Assembly (NCBI RefSeq): GCF_004664715.2 | Contig: NC_051070.1 | Span: 70,498,200 to 70,562,199 of the forward strand | Direction of reading: 5' to 3' | DNA from: Peromyscus leucopus | Lineage: Eukaryota; Chordata; Mammalia; Rodentia; Cricetidae | Length of the DNA: 64,000 nucleotides | Part shown: positions 44,818 through 56,247 of the stretch, piece by piece | How the letters are laid out: each line of letters begins with the position of its first letter | Position numbering within the stretch: position 1 is the first letter of the stretch | Made by a program: the position numbers and the translations under genes | Notes under the pieces: model-generated | What the model saw: the letters and a program-made list of their open reading frames with translations, nothing else | What the model was told of the DNA's origin: nothing | The model's database searches: none

Positions 44818-44831
44818 AGCGCCCTCTGCTG
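44818..44831 (-). promoter_or_regulatory. CTCF-like motif upstream of the TRAV12-like leader
   Basis: CAGCAGAGGGCGCT on the minus strand is a strong match to the CTCF core. It lies about 170 bp 5' of the leader ATG. CTCF is known to bind many TRAV promoters. Confidence 0.6.
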
Positions 44832-45019
44832 ATTTCCCTTCAAACTGTGCCACAGATGTCTGCAATACACTGAATAAACTGGAAACCTCACCCAAAGGAG
44901 GCAGGTCTCAAGTCCCCAATTGATGCCTGAAATTACCAGTGTTACTGAACTATGTGTATGCTATGGTATTTTGTGTGCTGAATATGTATAAAATAATACA
45001 CATACATATATACGCACAT

Positions 45020-45345
45020 GCACACCTACCCACTGATAAAATTTATCTACATTTTCTCAATTTATTAGTTCTTGCGGAATGTTATGCAATGAATTTTGTT
45101 TGCATTCACCTGCTCCCTATACTCCTGCTAGATCCATCCACTCTTCCCTACCAACCCAGTCCCCCTCCTTTTAAAACAAACACCTCAATGTTTGAGTTGC
45201 AGGTTGTCCTGCCCGTATACTGTTGGATGTGTGACCTTCAGTGGATGGCGGTCTGTGTACCAAGGGCTCTATTTTTAAAGAAATCTATTCTCTATTCCAG
45301 CAGCTACCAACTGTCCCTAGCTCCTTAGCTGAGGGTGGGACGCCA
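45020..45345. mobile_element. LINE-1-related rodent repeat
   Basis: CCTGCTAGATCCATCCACTC, ACTGTTGGATGTGTGACCTT and TAGCTGAGGGTGGGACG are words common in rodent LINE-1-derived repeats. A related piece lies upstream of both TRAV4-like genes (29,470-29,810; 53,960-54,340). Confidence 0.45.
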
Positions 45346-45840
45346 ACATTCCCTCTGCCCTACTGCAATTAATTGCATCTGGCCTGATCCTTTGCAAGTC
45401 TTATGTGTGCTGTCAACCTCTGTGAGTCCATGTGTGCAGCTGCCCTGCTGTGTCCAGAAAACACTGTCTCCTTGTAGTCATTCCCCACCTATGGCTCTTA
45501 CAGTCTTTCCATTCCCCCTTCCTCAGTGACCTCTGACCTGGGGATGAAGGTGTGTGATGTACATGTCCCACCTGGGGCTGAGCATGCCCCAGCCTCTTCT
45601 TCTCTGAAGCACAGGAGTTCTGGTTCTCTATGACCTTCACAATGTGCTGCAGCCAGGGAAAGGGGATGATTAAACTGTATTTCAATTTTTAAAAATAGGA
45701 AAAATTGTCCTAAATTGTTTTGAGTGACTTGAAACTTTGTGTTTTTAATGTCTACACTATAGTTGTCACTTACCAACTATCAACTTACAAATGCTGTGCC
45801 TGAGACACAGGATGTGGATGGGGCTCCAGTCCCTGCGGCA
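45346..45840. other. Intergenic; nothing recognised
   Basis: No gene was seen between the repeat and the TRAV10-like recombination signal. Confidence 0.4.
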
Positions 45841-45879
45841 GGTTTGAGGACAGGCTGCAGGTGCCTGTGGAGCAGTGTG
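45841..45879 (-). promoter_or_regulatory. V recombination signal of the TRAV10-like gene, non-consensus heptamer
   Basis: Heptamer CACACTG (45,873-45,879) in place of CACAGTG, 23-base spacer, nonamer CCTCAAACC (45,841-45,849). The essential CAC is kept but position 5 is changed, which may lower RAG efficiency. Confidence 0.85.
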
Positions 45880-46385
45880 CACTTGCAGCACAGAAGTACA
45901 TGGCAGAGTCTCCAGGCCGGGTGTCTGTGATGTGCAGGGAGAAGTGTTTGGCTTTCTTATCCTGTAAAACGATCAGTCTTTGCTCCTGCTTTCTTTCCAC
46001 AGTTGGACGAATGTCAATAATGAGCTGAGGATGCTCTCCGGGTTCTTGCTTATACCAAGGGAAGTAGACTGAGGTACTGTCTGTGTAAGTGCAGTTGATG
46101 ACAGCGCTGGCTCCCTCCTGGACACTCAGGGTGGACGGATGCTGCTCCACCTGCTCACCTTGGCTCACCCCTATATAGAAAGTTGGAATGAAAAGAGAAA
46201 AGTTCTCAGGTCATCACTATCCAGGATTCTCTTTTTCTACTCTAACTAGAGAAAATCTGAATAAAATAGAGTTCCTCCTCGATGTCTCAGAAATGCCCAA
46301 GGAATATTTTGTGGCTCTAAAATTTTAACTTACCATCCAGCTGCAGCCACAAGAACATGAATAAAGTAGGAACAAATGTCTTCAT
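45880..46385 (-). CDS. TRAV10: T-cell receptor V gene, TRAV10-like (human TRAV13-like)
   Basis: The leader exon is 46,334-46,385 (MKTFVPTLFMFLWLQLD) and the V exon is 45,880-46,170, with a 163-bp intron (GTAAGT donor, TATAG acceptor). The joined product reads GVSQGEQVEQHPSTLSVQEG. It has 1st Cys in INCTYTD, Trp in FPWYKQEPG, DKKAKHFSLHITDT in framework 3 and 2nd Cys in MYFCAAS. The CAAS end and FPWYKQ fit mouse TRAV10 and human TRAV13; mouse TRAV14 is an alternative. It is only about 1.2 kb upstream of the TRAV12-like leader, so the two may share local chromatin control. A CTCF-like motif lies about 206 bp upstream. Coding and splicing look intact; only the heptamer is unusual. Confidence 0.88.
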
Positions 46386-46590
46386 TGTTCTTCCAATTAA
46401 ATTAAGATCCAGGGTACAATTGGGATGAGTAGCAGGTCAGCTACAGCAACCAGGGTGTTGTTCTTTCTCAGTAACAATTCTGCTCTTGAGTCATCTACTC
46501 AGCCCCTGAGAGAAAGGCCGGGCTTCTGCCTAAGCCTGCACAATCAGCACAAGGAAGTGAATCCTCTGCATACTCCCCAGCAGCTGAGAT

Positions 46591-46607
46591 CTGCTACCAC
46601 CTTGTGG
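46591..46607 (-). promoter_or_regulatory. CTCF-like motif upstream of the TRAV10-like leader
   Basis: CCACAAGGTGGTAGCAG on the minus strand fits the CTCF core, about 206 bp 5' of the leader ATG. Confidence 0.55.
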
Positions 46608-47320
46608 TTGTACCTTTAATCACTGAGGCCTCTGCATAAGTGTTCTCTAACCTGTGAAGGACTCAGACACATAAAACAGCAATATGGTATATCAAGTGTG
46701 TTCTAGTGCTGAGAGATCAATAATGGTATTTGTACACACTAGTGAGACTATTTTTCATATTTGAATCTAATGTAACACATGTAAAATGCTTCATATATAC
46801 ATGTATATATGTGGTATTTTCATATATAAATGGAATATATATGATGTGCTTATATATAAGCATGTGTGTGTGTGTATGTGTGTGTGTGAAACACATTCTG
46901 TCTAGAACTATATTTATTAATCCACTTACATATCACAGAATGTTCGGATCATTCATTATGAACTCCCCCTTTTCTTAGAGACAGATACTTAGGCCAATAT
47001 TTGTCTGTGAAAATTACAGTGTGTGAGAAAAGTCTTTTTCAGGTCTCTCATGGGCTTTCAGTTGCAAGAGGACAATGTTTTTTCTATTTCAATGAGTTCT
47101 TGTTGAGAATACAGATATGATGTTTTCATGCATGCATCTTACCTTCTATAGAAGTTGGCCTGGAATCACAACTACACACAGCTACTCTTAGGAACGTTCT
47201 CAGAAATCATTTCATTTGAGGATGGCACCATCCATGTTACTCACCCCCACAGCGTCTACACTGAATCACTGATAGAAGAGCAGTGCTGAATATCTTGGAG
47301 AATCTGCCAAACCTTGCACT
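46608..47320. other. Intergenic; short (TG)n at 46,862-46,889
   Basis: AT-rich, with ATATAT and GTGTGT low-complexity runs. No gene seen. Confidence 0.45.
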
Positions 47321-47329
47321 AACACATCT

Positions 47330-48060
47330 CTTCTCCTTCCTGTGGACCCTCCCAGCACCCACGGCTCTAGCCCATTGCCTTTCCTTCCTGTCAACTGTGA
47401 ACAGCTACTAACACTGTGTAACTGGGAACCCAGTGTACACACAGGCTTGGGAAGCTGAAGGCCATCTTCACTGTCCTTCCTGTCCTCCGTTTCAGTTCCC
47501 CCGGTGCCATCCCCAGTCCTGTAACTGACCATTTACCTGTCTGCTCACTCTTCCTCCATTCACCGAGGACTCAGCAGACTCTTGCTGCATTTCCTTTCCT
47601 CCCTCACCACCATTGCTTTGTGTCACATGACAGTAGAGACACTCCATCTGGGAGCCTGATAGCCACACCTGCCTGGGCAGAAGGTAGTCCATCTTCACTT
47701 TCCTTGATGTCCTACATTGCAGTTTTCCCAGTGTCATCCCAACCCTGTTGCAGACTATAGTAGGGTCCTGTCATTCCTCTCTGCTTCCATTCCCCACCTG
47801 ACCCTTTGGAGGACTCAGCTTCCCTCCTTCCTGTGGATCCTCTCAGCATCCCCTCTAGTCCATCCCCTTTCCTTCATGCCACCCTCCAACATATAAAACA
47901 GTTTCTACCTTAGTGACCACACTGGCCGGGACTCACGATCAGTTATATAGGTTATTCACTCTATCCTTCCTGTCCTTCATTACTGTCTCTCTTCTCATCA
48001 TCAGCCTGGTAACAACCTGCTCACAAGTCCCTTACTGAACTTCATTCACTGGACACTGCA
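47330..48060 (+). repeat. Degenerate ~230-260 bp tandem repeats, about 3 units
   Basis: The phrase CCATCTTCACTGTCCTTCC...CAGTCCTGT recurs at about 47,462, 47,690 and 47,954. CTTCCTGTGGA-CCTC-CAGCA recurs at about 47,336 and 47,827. They lie directly upstream of a plus-strand LINE-1 ORF1 relic, so they may be promoter monomers of an old LINE-1 5' UTR. Confidence 0.6.
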
Positions 48061-48299
48061 TCTCTTGGTTCAGACCTAAGGTCCCTAGTATTTTCAACTC
48101 CATCTCTCCACATAATTCGTTGCCTTACTGCAACCTACTTCATACAAACTCCCTGTGGATATCACCTCTAGGTATGAACAGGATCTCCTTAGCTTGTTAC
48201 TTGAGTCTCTCTCAGCATTTTATCCTAGGCCACATCTATTCCTTTCTGTCACATGTTGGCCCACAGAAACACCCCCTACTAGGCAAACCAATAATAACA

Positions 48300-49960
48300 A
48301 TAATTCACTAAGACCAAGAAGTTTCAGCAGAAACTGAGAAAGGAAACACTCACTAAACAAAGGCAACAGCAGATATCAAAACATAGAAACAACATTATCC
48401 CAACACCAAACACCTGCACAAAACACATTAATAGAAAAGACAATATATCTCCACCAGAATCCAGTAACCCTAGTGTACAATTGATCCTGGAAATGCAATA
48501 GAGCTGAACCACAAGACAAGGTAATTGAAAATACATATAATGAATTTGCCCAAGGACCATAAAGAGGATATGAATAAATCCCTTAGTAAAATCTTTGAAA
48601 CCACAAACAGTGGAATAAAATGAAGAAAACAGTTCAAGATATGCAAGTAGAAATATAATTACTAAAGAAAACACTAAGTGAGATAAAAGTGGAAATGAAA
48701 AATTTAGGACATCAAACCAAAGCCTCAGAGGTTCACCAACAGAGCAGAAGACATAGAAGAGAGACTCTCAGGCATTGAAGACAAGGTAAAAGAAATGGAC
48801 ACCTCAGTCAAACAAAATCTTAAATTTACAAAAATCCTAGGATGTAATATCCAGGAAATCAGGGACACCATGAAAAGACTGAATCCACAAATAGCATAGA
48901 TAAAGGAAAGAGAAGAAACCTAAGTCATTGGTACATAAATATTTTCAACAAAATCATAGAAGAAAATTTCTCTAACATAAATAAGAATGTACCTATCAAG
49001 GTACAAAAAGCATACAGAACACCAAATAGACTGGACCAGAAAAGAAATTCTCTGTTGACTCATTATAATCAAAACATTGACTTTACAGAACAAAGAAAGT
49101 ATATTAAAAACTGAAAGGAAAAAGACTAAGTAACATATGAAGGCAAACACAGTATAATAATAACTGACACTTCACTTGAGACTATAAAGGCCAGAAGAGC
49201 CTGGACAGATGTAACATAAACTTTGAGAGACAGATGCCAGCCCATACTACTAAAACCAGGAAAACCATCAATCATAATTGATGAAGAAACAAAAACATTC
49301 CAAGATGAATCCAAATTTAAGTAGTATCTACTTACCAATCCAGCGCTACAGCAGATGACAGAAAGAAGTATTAAGAGATTAACCACACCCAAGAAAAGCA
49401 CAAAGAATAAATAATCCCAGAGCAGCAAATCAAAAGAGGATGTAAATACATACCACAGCAATAAATAACAGGGACCAATGAACACTGCTCATGGATAACT
49501 CTGAATATTAATGGTTTCAATTCCCTGTTAAAAAGAAAGAGACCAACAGATTAGATTAAAAATGGGATTCGTGCATATCAGAAACAACAGAAAATGCACA
49601 AATTCGTGGAAACTGAACAACTCATTACTAGCCCCAACTCCAAATTATACCAAAAAGTAGAAGCAGAAGACTACTATCTAATTCTCTTTATGTGAACCTA
49701 ATTACCCTGACATTTAAGCAGATAAAGATGCAAAAAAGACAGAAAATTACACATCAATATCTGTTATGTACATAGATGAAAAATTCTCAAAAATGCTTGT
49801 ACACTGAATACAAGATACATTAAAAAAGAATCATCTACTGTAATGAAGTAGGCTTCATCCCAGAGATCCAAGGATTGTTCAACATATATAAATTGATAAT
49901 GTAATCCAGAAATACAGAAAAAGTGGCCTAGATTATTATAAAACACAACAGAGTTTGCAC
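48300..49960 (+). pseudogene. LINE-1 relic: ORF1 followed by a jump to ORF2
   Basis: 48,720-48,820 reads as a broken coiled-coil region (AEDIEERLSGIEDKVKEMD), typical of LINE-1 ORF1. 49,640-49,960 holds reverse-transcriptase-region words from ORF2. Frames are broken throughout and an internal deletion links the two parts. Confidence 0.7.
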
Positions 49961-50039
49961 TGAGTTAAAATTAGCTTAGCAACTGAAAAGTGTTGTAACT
50001 TATATGGAAAATATCAAGGCAAAGTATGGTGTCACCTAG

Positions 50040-51400
50040 CAATCACTGTGCTTTGGCTTGTTCAGGAAGAGTTGGTGGGAGTCCAAGTGCGTGAGGGTGG
50101 CTCTAGGAAAAGAGAAGCTGGGCTGGGGCTGAACCAGGAGTGGTGGTTGCTATAGATGAGTGACTGGCCCCGGTTGCAAAGCTTGGTTTAGAAGGGAAAG
50201 ACAGTGAAAGAATTCAAGATGTCACCTAATATACACTGGAAAGAAATAGTCAAATCCAATCCATATGGCCTGCCACTGGAGAAGAGTTGGCAGATAATTC
50301 TTCGATTGCCTCAGTGAAGGTGGAAGCAGATAAAGTAAAAGATGAAGATGAAAACGTGGTACCTCTCTTCAGAATTACTCGGTCACTGATGAAGGTGACA
50401 GTATCAGAAGCAGAGCTGCCTTTGAAGAAGTTGAACAGGCTGGAAAAGGATGAGCAAGCATGAAAATCAACTAAACACAAAAGAAATGAGACTGGAAAAT
50501 GAGCTGGAGGTGGCTCAAGAGGTGGATGTGATACTTGGTTTTTACATAATGAAATTCCCCGACATGAAAACTGCTGTGGATATCACTCTATATAAATAAA
50601 ACACTGATGGCCAATGACCAGACAGGAAGTATAGGCAGGACAAGGAGAGAGGAGAATTGGGGAAACAGGAAGAAGGAGGGAGAGACACTGCAGCCACCGC
50701 CAGGACAAGCAACATGTAAGACGCCGTTAAGCCACCAGCCACGTGGCAAGGTATAGATTTATAAAAATGGGTTAATTTAAGATAAAAGAACAGTTAGCAA
50801 GAAGCCTGCCACGGCCATACAGTTTGTAAGTAATATAAGCGCCTGAGTGATTATTTTATACATGTATTGTGGGACTGCGGGGCTTGGTGGAACCTGGAGA
50901 GAAGCCCTCCAGCTACAGAAAACCAGTTGGAATAAAAAGACAGGAAGTTAAAGAAAGTGGGAAAAGAGTCACATAAAGAGAAGAAAGTCAATGATCAACT
51001 GGCTTTTTCAATGAAGAGGCAGAAACAACAAATTAGGAAATTATTGAACAGCTTAAGATTCACAAAATGAATCACTTCATCAGGAAGAGGAAGAGACGGT
51101 GACAACTGATCTCAATTATCTAAAAAGATCTGTGAACTTGTTCAACATTCTGATGAAATTCAGACCTTAATGGGAGCTAGTGAGAAACTTGAAGTTTAGA
51201 ACTGAGAAATGAGAAAGAAATCTAAAAGAGTCAGTACAGGAAATAGAGATGATGACTGATGACTGTAACAGGACAAAAGCTATTGTACAATGGGAAGATA
51301 CTATTGTGGACTGGATTTAAAAAGAGAATGGGCATTGTCAACTTCAGGTGTGAGAGCTCACAGGCCTTCTGAAAGGGTGGGATGGAGAGGATGAACCAGT
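50040..51400 (+). pseudogene. Processed-pseudogene-like sequence of an unidentified coiled-coil protein
   Basis: Exon-like, intron-free sequence changes frame several times. Readable pieces include VPLFRITRSLMKVTVSEAEL, NELEVAQEV and ICELVQHSDEIQTLMGASEK. Glu/Lys-rich stretches suggest a coiled coil. A GC-richer lead-in (50,040-50,210) looks like a 5' UTR. I cannot name the parent gene. A solo LTR splits it. Confidence 0.5.
50572..50917 (+). repeat. Solo LTR (346 bp) with 6-bp target duplication
   Basis: TGCTGTGGATATC...CCAGCTACA is flanked by GAAAAC on both sides (50,566-50,571 and 50,918-50,923). It is the most complete member here of the family at 9,720 and 57,942. Confidence 0.88.
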
Positions 51401-53034
51401 CACGATGACTGTCGAGACAAATGTAGAAGAATGGAAGGTGTTTTTTCTCAATTGATACAATTCTTTTGTGTCTTATATTTTGATTTAATTTAAATTTTGA
51501 TTTTGATTTTAAGGATTTATAGAAGAAAGTAATATTTATACTGTTTTTTAAAGTTTATTGTACATTTGTCTAGAAAGCTTTTAAAACTGTTCTCTGTAGT
51601 CCTTAAGCTCCTTTGTTCATTAGATAAAAGCTTTCAAGTCCAGATTAATCAGGAATGAGATTAGGAAAAACATCTATCAACATCTATTAGACAAGCTTTT
51701 TAATGTGTTGTCTAATTAATATATTCTGTGCCTAATTAATATATTCCAATCTCACCTAATTCCATACCACACATTATCAAGAATCTAGGATTATGGTGGT
51801 TGCTATTTGTGAATTCTCTGAGATGACTGAATTAGTAATTCCTACTGTAGAATCTGTCATTTCTAGTGTCAACACTTCTAGCCATGCTCACATAAATGTT
51901 ATTGACAATTAGGAAATGTTTATTATCCTGGAAGCTCAGATAATCTATATTTGAAACAGATGTAGTTACAATGGGGATGAAGCTGAATGAATCACAAAGG
52001 GATCAGTGAATTTGTGAAGCTCTAGAAAGTAAATGTTTTAGCCAATCCAGTCACTGTTGTAATCACTCAGTGCTGTTTCAAAGTGAAAACACGATGGACA
52101 GACAATTCAGGAATGAAGGAACATGGCTGCTTTCCAGTTCCTTACAGAGACAAATTGCAGATCAGAGTTTTTCAACTGTGGAATATAATCCGCCGACACT
52201 TGGGAAACTACAGTGTTTGGATCACTTTTAATTACTGTATAACTAATTATTCCCCTATTGAGTGACGTTAGGAGGTTTCAAGTTTTTCTTTTGAAAGCAG
52301 TGTTTTAGTGAGAAATTTTGCTTTTGTATATTACATTGCAAATATATAAATATTTTGTAGAATCAATTGCTGCAAGTATTATTGTAATGCAAATTGCAAA
52401 TACGTCTCTCTAGTTGGTCATTTATCTTTTGGCTCTCATAATTTTTGATGTGAAATATATGTTTTATGTTGCATAATGTATTATATATTTTAAAATATCA
52501 AAAAATTGTTGAAATTGTGTCTGGGTTAATAAGATTTATTTGCCTTGCCATTCTACAAATTAATCTATTAGATCTTCAAATTTAATTCTTTTATCAACTT
52601 CATATTGAGCAGAATAGCTGGAAGTGTTGTCTCATGCTCTTTAAACACAGGATGGAAACAGTTGCTCAGAGTTTCCAATGTTGAGAAAAGACAGAATTGA
52701 TTGTGGAGTGTGTAAGGGGGGTTTATATTTTATGACATTAGCACAAGCATTTGATAAAGCGTAGATTTTAGTTATGTAGGCTGATGTTTATGAACATTTG
52801 TCCTTTTTTGATAGTCATCATGTGTTATAGAATTCTTTTTTTCATTTTTTGGAACATTTATCCTTGTACAAGTCAGTATCATATCAACTGAATTTAAGTG
52901 TGAACTTCTACAACAATATTGTTCTATTTCCTCACATTTTCTTTGTAACTGGTAGAGATATAATGAAGCCAGAACGGTGTAAAAGCTGCTGCAGAGTCTG
53001 CCTGTGTCAGAGCTGTAGCTGCACACACAGCTGC
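51401..53034. other. Intergenic, AT-rich; nothing recognised
   Basis: The first part may be the 3' UTR of the pseudogene. No V exon or intact gene was seen up to the TRAV4-like recombination signal. Confidence 0.4.
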
Positions 53035-53073
53035 AGTTTGGTGTCAGGCTTCAGGCTTGCTGGAAGCACTGTG
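53035..53073 (-). promoter_or_regulatory. V recombination signal (23-RSS) of the TRAV4-like gene
   Basis: Heptamer CACAGTG (53,067-53,073), 23-base spacer, nonamer CACCAAACT (53,035-53,043), on the minus strand. Confidence 0.93.
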
Positions 53074-53576
53074 CTTCTGCAGCACAGAGGTAGGTGCCTG
53101 AGTCCTCCAGCTGGGCAGCCCTGATGTGCAGCGTGCTGTAGCTCTCCTTGGAGTTGAATGTTGACTTTAACCTCCCATTCTCCTTTGTTCCTGGAGCCAG
53201 GTAAAAAAGATTGGTGAGGCTGCCCCTGGGATTCTGCTGGAACCATTGCACACTTTTCATGGTGGTAGAAAAATTGCATCTCAGAGCAGAACTGGTTCCC
53301 TCCTGGAGACTCAGGGCTGAAGGACTCTGCTCCACCTCAACTCCTCTCACCCCTGTTGGGAAACAAAAGCAAACCAGAATCAGTGAGAAGTTTTAACCCA
53401 CACCTGTCTAATGTCCCAGGAGACACCATGAGGATGACAGCACAGGAGCTTTGGGTTGGCTCATCCCCTCCACCACTGACATTTCTGGAGAATCCCTAAA
53501 GCAGCTTAGGTGAGCACAACTCACAGCAAATCCACACCCACAGAATCCCCAGCACAGCTCCCAGGTTCCTCTCCAT
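53074..53576 (-). CDS. TRAV4: T-cell receptor V gene, TRAV4-like (complete copy)
   Basis: The leader exon is 53,525-53,576 (MERNLGAVLGILWVWIC) and the V exon is 53,074-53,352, with a 172-bp intron. Splicing joins a split TGG codon to give WVRGVEVEQSPSALSL. The domain has 1st Cys in LRCNFST, Trp in VQWFQQNP, APGTKENGRLKSTF in framework 3 and 2nd Cys in YLCAAE. The CAAE end and the GTKENGRLKS phrase fit mouse TRAV4. The gene lies in the duplicated block shared with 28,747-31,780, and a CTCF-like motif sits about 1.6 kb upstream. No defect is visible. Confidence 0.92.
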
Positions 53577-54135
53577 GGCCCCTGTCCAATTTCTGGAGTG
53601 TCTTCTCTCCAAATATGAGGGTGTCGAGTCTTGTGGGCAGACACACTTGTGCTTACACACAACAGGTTCTCTCCAAATCACCTGCCTTCCTCTTTCATTT
53701 GAACAAGAAACCCCACCTACCTCCACCACATGACTCTGCACGGAAAATGCTCCACAACTGTGTAGGCCAGTATGCAGGTCCCAGGACAGTATATTTCTGA
53801 TGTAACACTTCTTAGAAGAGGACTTGGGAAAAAATTGTGTGAGCAAGGGGAATACATAAATGCAAAATACTGGTATGAAACCTAAGTGCTCCTGTGGCTA
53901 AAGCAGAGCCTTGAAAGATCTTAGTACTATTTTTTTAATCTTCTAAAAGAATTTTATACAATATATTATGATCCTAGTCCCCTCTCCTCCTATTCCTCTC
54001 AGACCTCTCTCACATTCTCACCCATCCAATTGTGTGACCTTTCTTTTTGCCTCTCTTTAGAAAGCAAACAAGCAGGCAAACAAACAAACAAACAAAAAAT
54101 CCCAACACCAGAATTTAAAAACAAAAATGAAGAAG

Positions 54136-54179
<44 letters not shown>
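54136..54179. repeat. (AC)n microsatellite
   Basis: About 21 AC units. The same site in copy A (about 29,641-29,653) has only a short run. Confidence 0.95.
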
Positions 54180-54180
<1 letters not shown>

Positions 54181-54693
54181 ATAAAAACACAAGATAGGAA
54201 ACCATATAAAATGGATAAAAAATCAATAGGACCAAAAAGAACATACAAACTATGCAATGTGATATAAAACACCATTGGGTTCATTCTGTGTTGGCCACCT
54301 ACGGCTTGCAATGGGCCCTCCCTTAAGTGTGGTTAATACACCCAGTGAGAAAGTCCTAGTAGGATTCTTAAATTACACAATGCAAAAAAAAAAATCAGCA
54401 TGCAGTGATCCTCTTGATATTAGCAGATCATCATGTGCATAAAAATGTTCCCAATGACAGTTTTGTTGACTAGAAAAAAACAAGGCATGGCCATGTTTCC
54501 ACCCTGATTTTTTTCCATCACTTGCCTTCTGCCTAGCTGTTGTGAACTGCTGTACAGGAAAATACAGCTGATTCTAATCAGGCTGGGAATGCCAGCTCAA
54601 GTTCAGTGAGGCCCTATTCCTTTTATTTTCATACCTGATTATCCAGTTTTTCTCAAGTAGTTGTTCTTTTTCTTTTTAGTTTAGAGTATATGT

Positions 54694-54733
54694 TCTGTCT
54701 CTGTCTCTGTCTCTCTGTCTCTCTGTCTCTCTG

Positions 54734-54806
<73 letters not shown>
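54694..54806. repeat. (TCTCTG)n then (TG)n tract
   Basis: CTCTGT-type units pass into a pure TG run. The matching site in copy A (about 30,185-30,200) lacks it and has ATGTATGT. Confidence 0.93.
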
Positions 54807-54809
<3 letters not shown>

Positions 54810-55164
54810 AAAGTGTACTGGAATAATTTCTAGTTCTTTGAATTTGGGGGATTTTCAAAATGAAACTTTTTAAAAATGAAACAGTGAAGTTGTTCTCTCT
54901 TGATTGTTCATCATTATAATGCCCAGTGAGATTCAATTTTGTTGAGAGAATTGTTCTTAAAATAGATTTATAGGCACATGGGATCCAGTGAACAGGCTCT
55001 AGATATCTGTGGTTTTATATAGAATAATTAGGAGCTAAATATCTGGTGAACTCCAGGCAGTCACCCCTACTCCTTGCTTTGTGAGTGGATTGCCTTATGT
55101 CTCTCCCCAGCTCTTCAAACCTCTAGGCACCTTAAGAAAAAGAAGTTTCTAGGAACCCTGCAGT

Positions 55165-55176
55165 GCCCCCTAGTGG
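55165..55176 (-). promoter_or_regulatory. CTCF-like motif in duplication copy B
   Basis: CCACTAGGGGGC on the minus strand, same position in the block as 30,590-30,601. Confidence 0.5.
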
Positions 55177-56015
55177 ACTGACACCACCAAAAAAAGTGAC
55201 TTCAGGACATCTCCATAAGTCTCAATAAACCAGCCCTTTACACATCATCACTTCCTGGTGAAGGAAATGCAGATGGTCAAAAGACAAGACTGTCTAGATG
55301 GAGTTATAATAAGGAGAAATAAAAATGGCCAAGAAATATCTCAAAATTGTTCATCATCATTGGCAATTAGAAAAATGCAAATTAAAACAACTTTGAGATT
55401 TCATCCCACCCCAGTTAGAGTATCTCAAATCAATAAATACAACTGACAACAAAGGCTGGGGGAGATTGTGGGGGGAAAGGAACCCTCATTCACTTGTTGA
55501 GGGGAACAAAAATTGGTGCAGGTACTCTGGAAACCATTGTGGAGAATCTTCAAAACACTAAAGACAAAATCTACCACATGATCCAGCAATGCCACTTCTT
55601 GGTATATGTCTAAAGAACTCTAATCCTGCTCCACAGATACTTGGTTAGCTATTTTCATTGTTGCTCTCTTCACAGTTACTAGGTAATGGAAACAACTAAA
55701 TGTCCTTCAATTGATGAATTGATCAGGAAAAAGTGGCCCCTATGCTTTATGTAATATTCTTCAATGTAGAGGAAAATTGCATCATAAACTTTGCAGGTAG
55801 ATGGATGGAACTAGAAAAGATTATTTTGAATGAGTTGACTGAGACCCCAAAAGACAAGTTCCACATGTTCTGCTACTGAACTTGTAACTCCAATGGGAAT
55901 TATATAGGCTCCAAACTCCAAATCTTCAGATGAAAAAATATTAACTTGGAGAAACAACAGAAGCCAGAAAGGTACAAAAGGGAACATGGGGAGAAGCACT
56001 AGAGAAAGGAATAGG

Positions 56016-56211
56016 AGGACAAATGTAATTTAATGGGAGAAACGGGAAAAATGAGGGCGGGGTATTTGGAAGGGGAAGGGAGATCAACACAGAAGGAGAG
56101 AGAGCAAGGAGGGTGAAATAACAGTAAAATTGTCTAAAATAGTTATAAGAAAACATATTAGTATCTATTTACCAAAACTACATAAAATACACATAATTAT
56201 AAATATCTGTG

Positions 56212-56247
<36 letters not shown>

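Larger units (their letters stand above)
53217..56015 (-). repeat. Segmental duplication, copy B (TRAV4-like gene plus 5' flank)
   Basis: Counterpart of 28,747-31,780, about 24.5 kb away in the same orientation. It lacks the solo LTR found in copy A and has longer (AC)n and (TCTCTG)n/(TG)n tracts. Confidence 0.9.

Noticed and set aside
54136..54806. CRISPR-like regular repeats
   Set aside because: Uninterrupted di- and hexanucleotide microsatellites with no spacers, in a mammalian genome.
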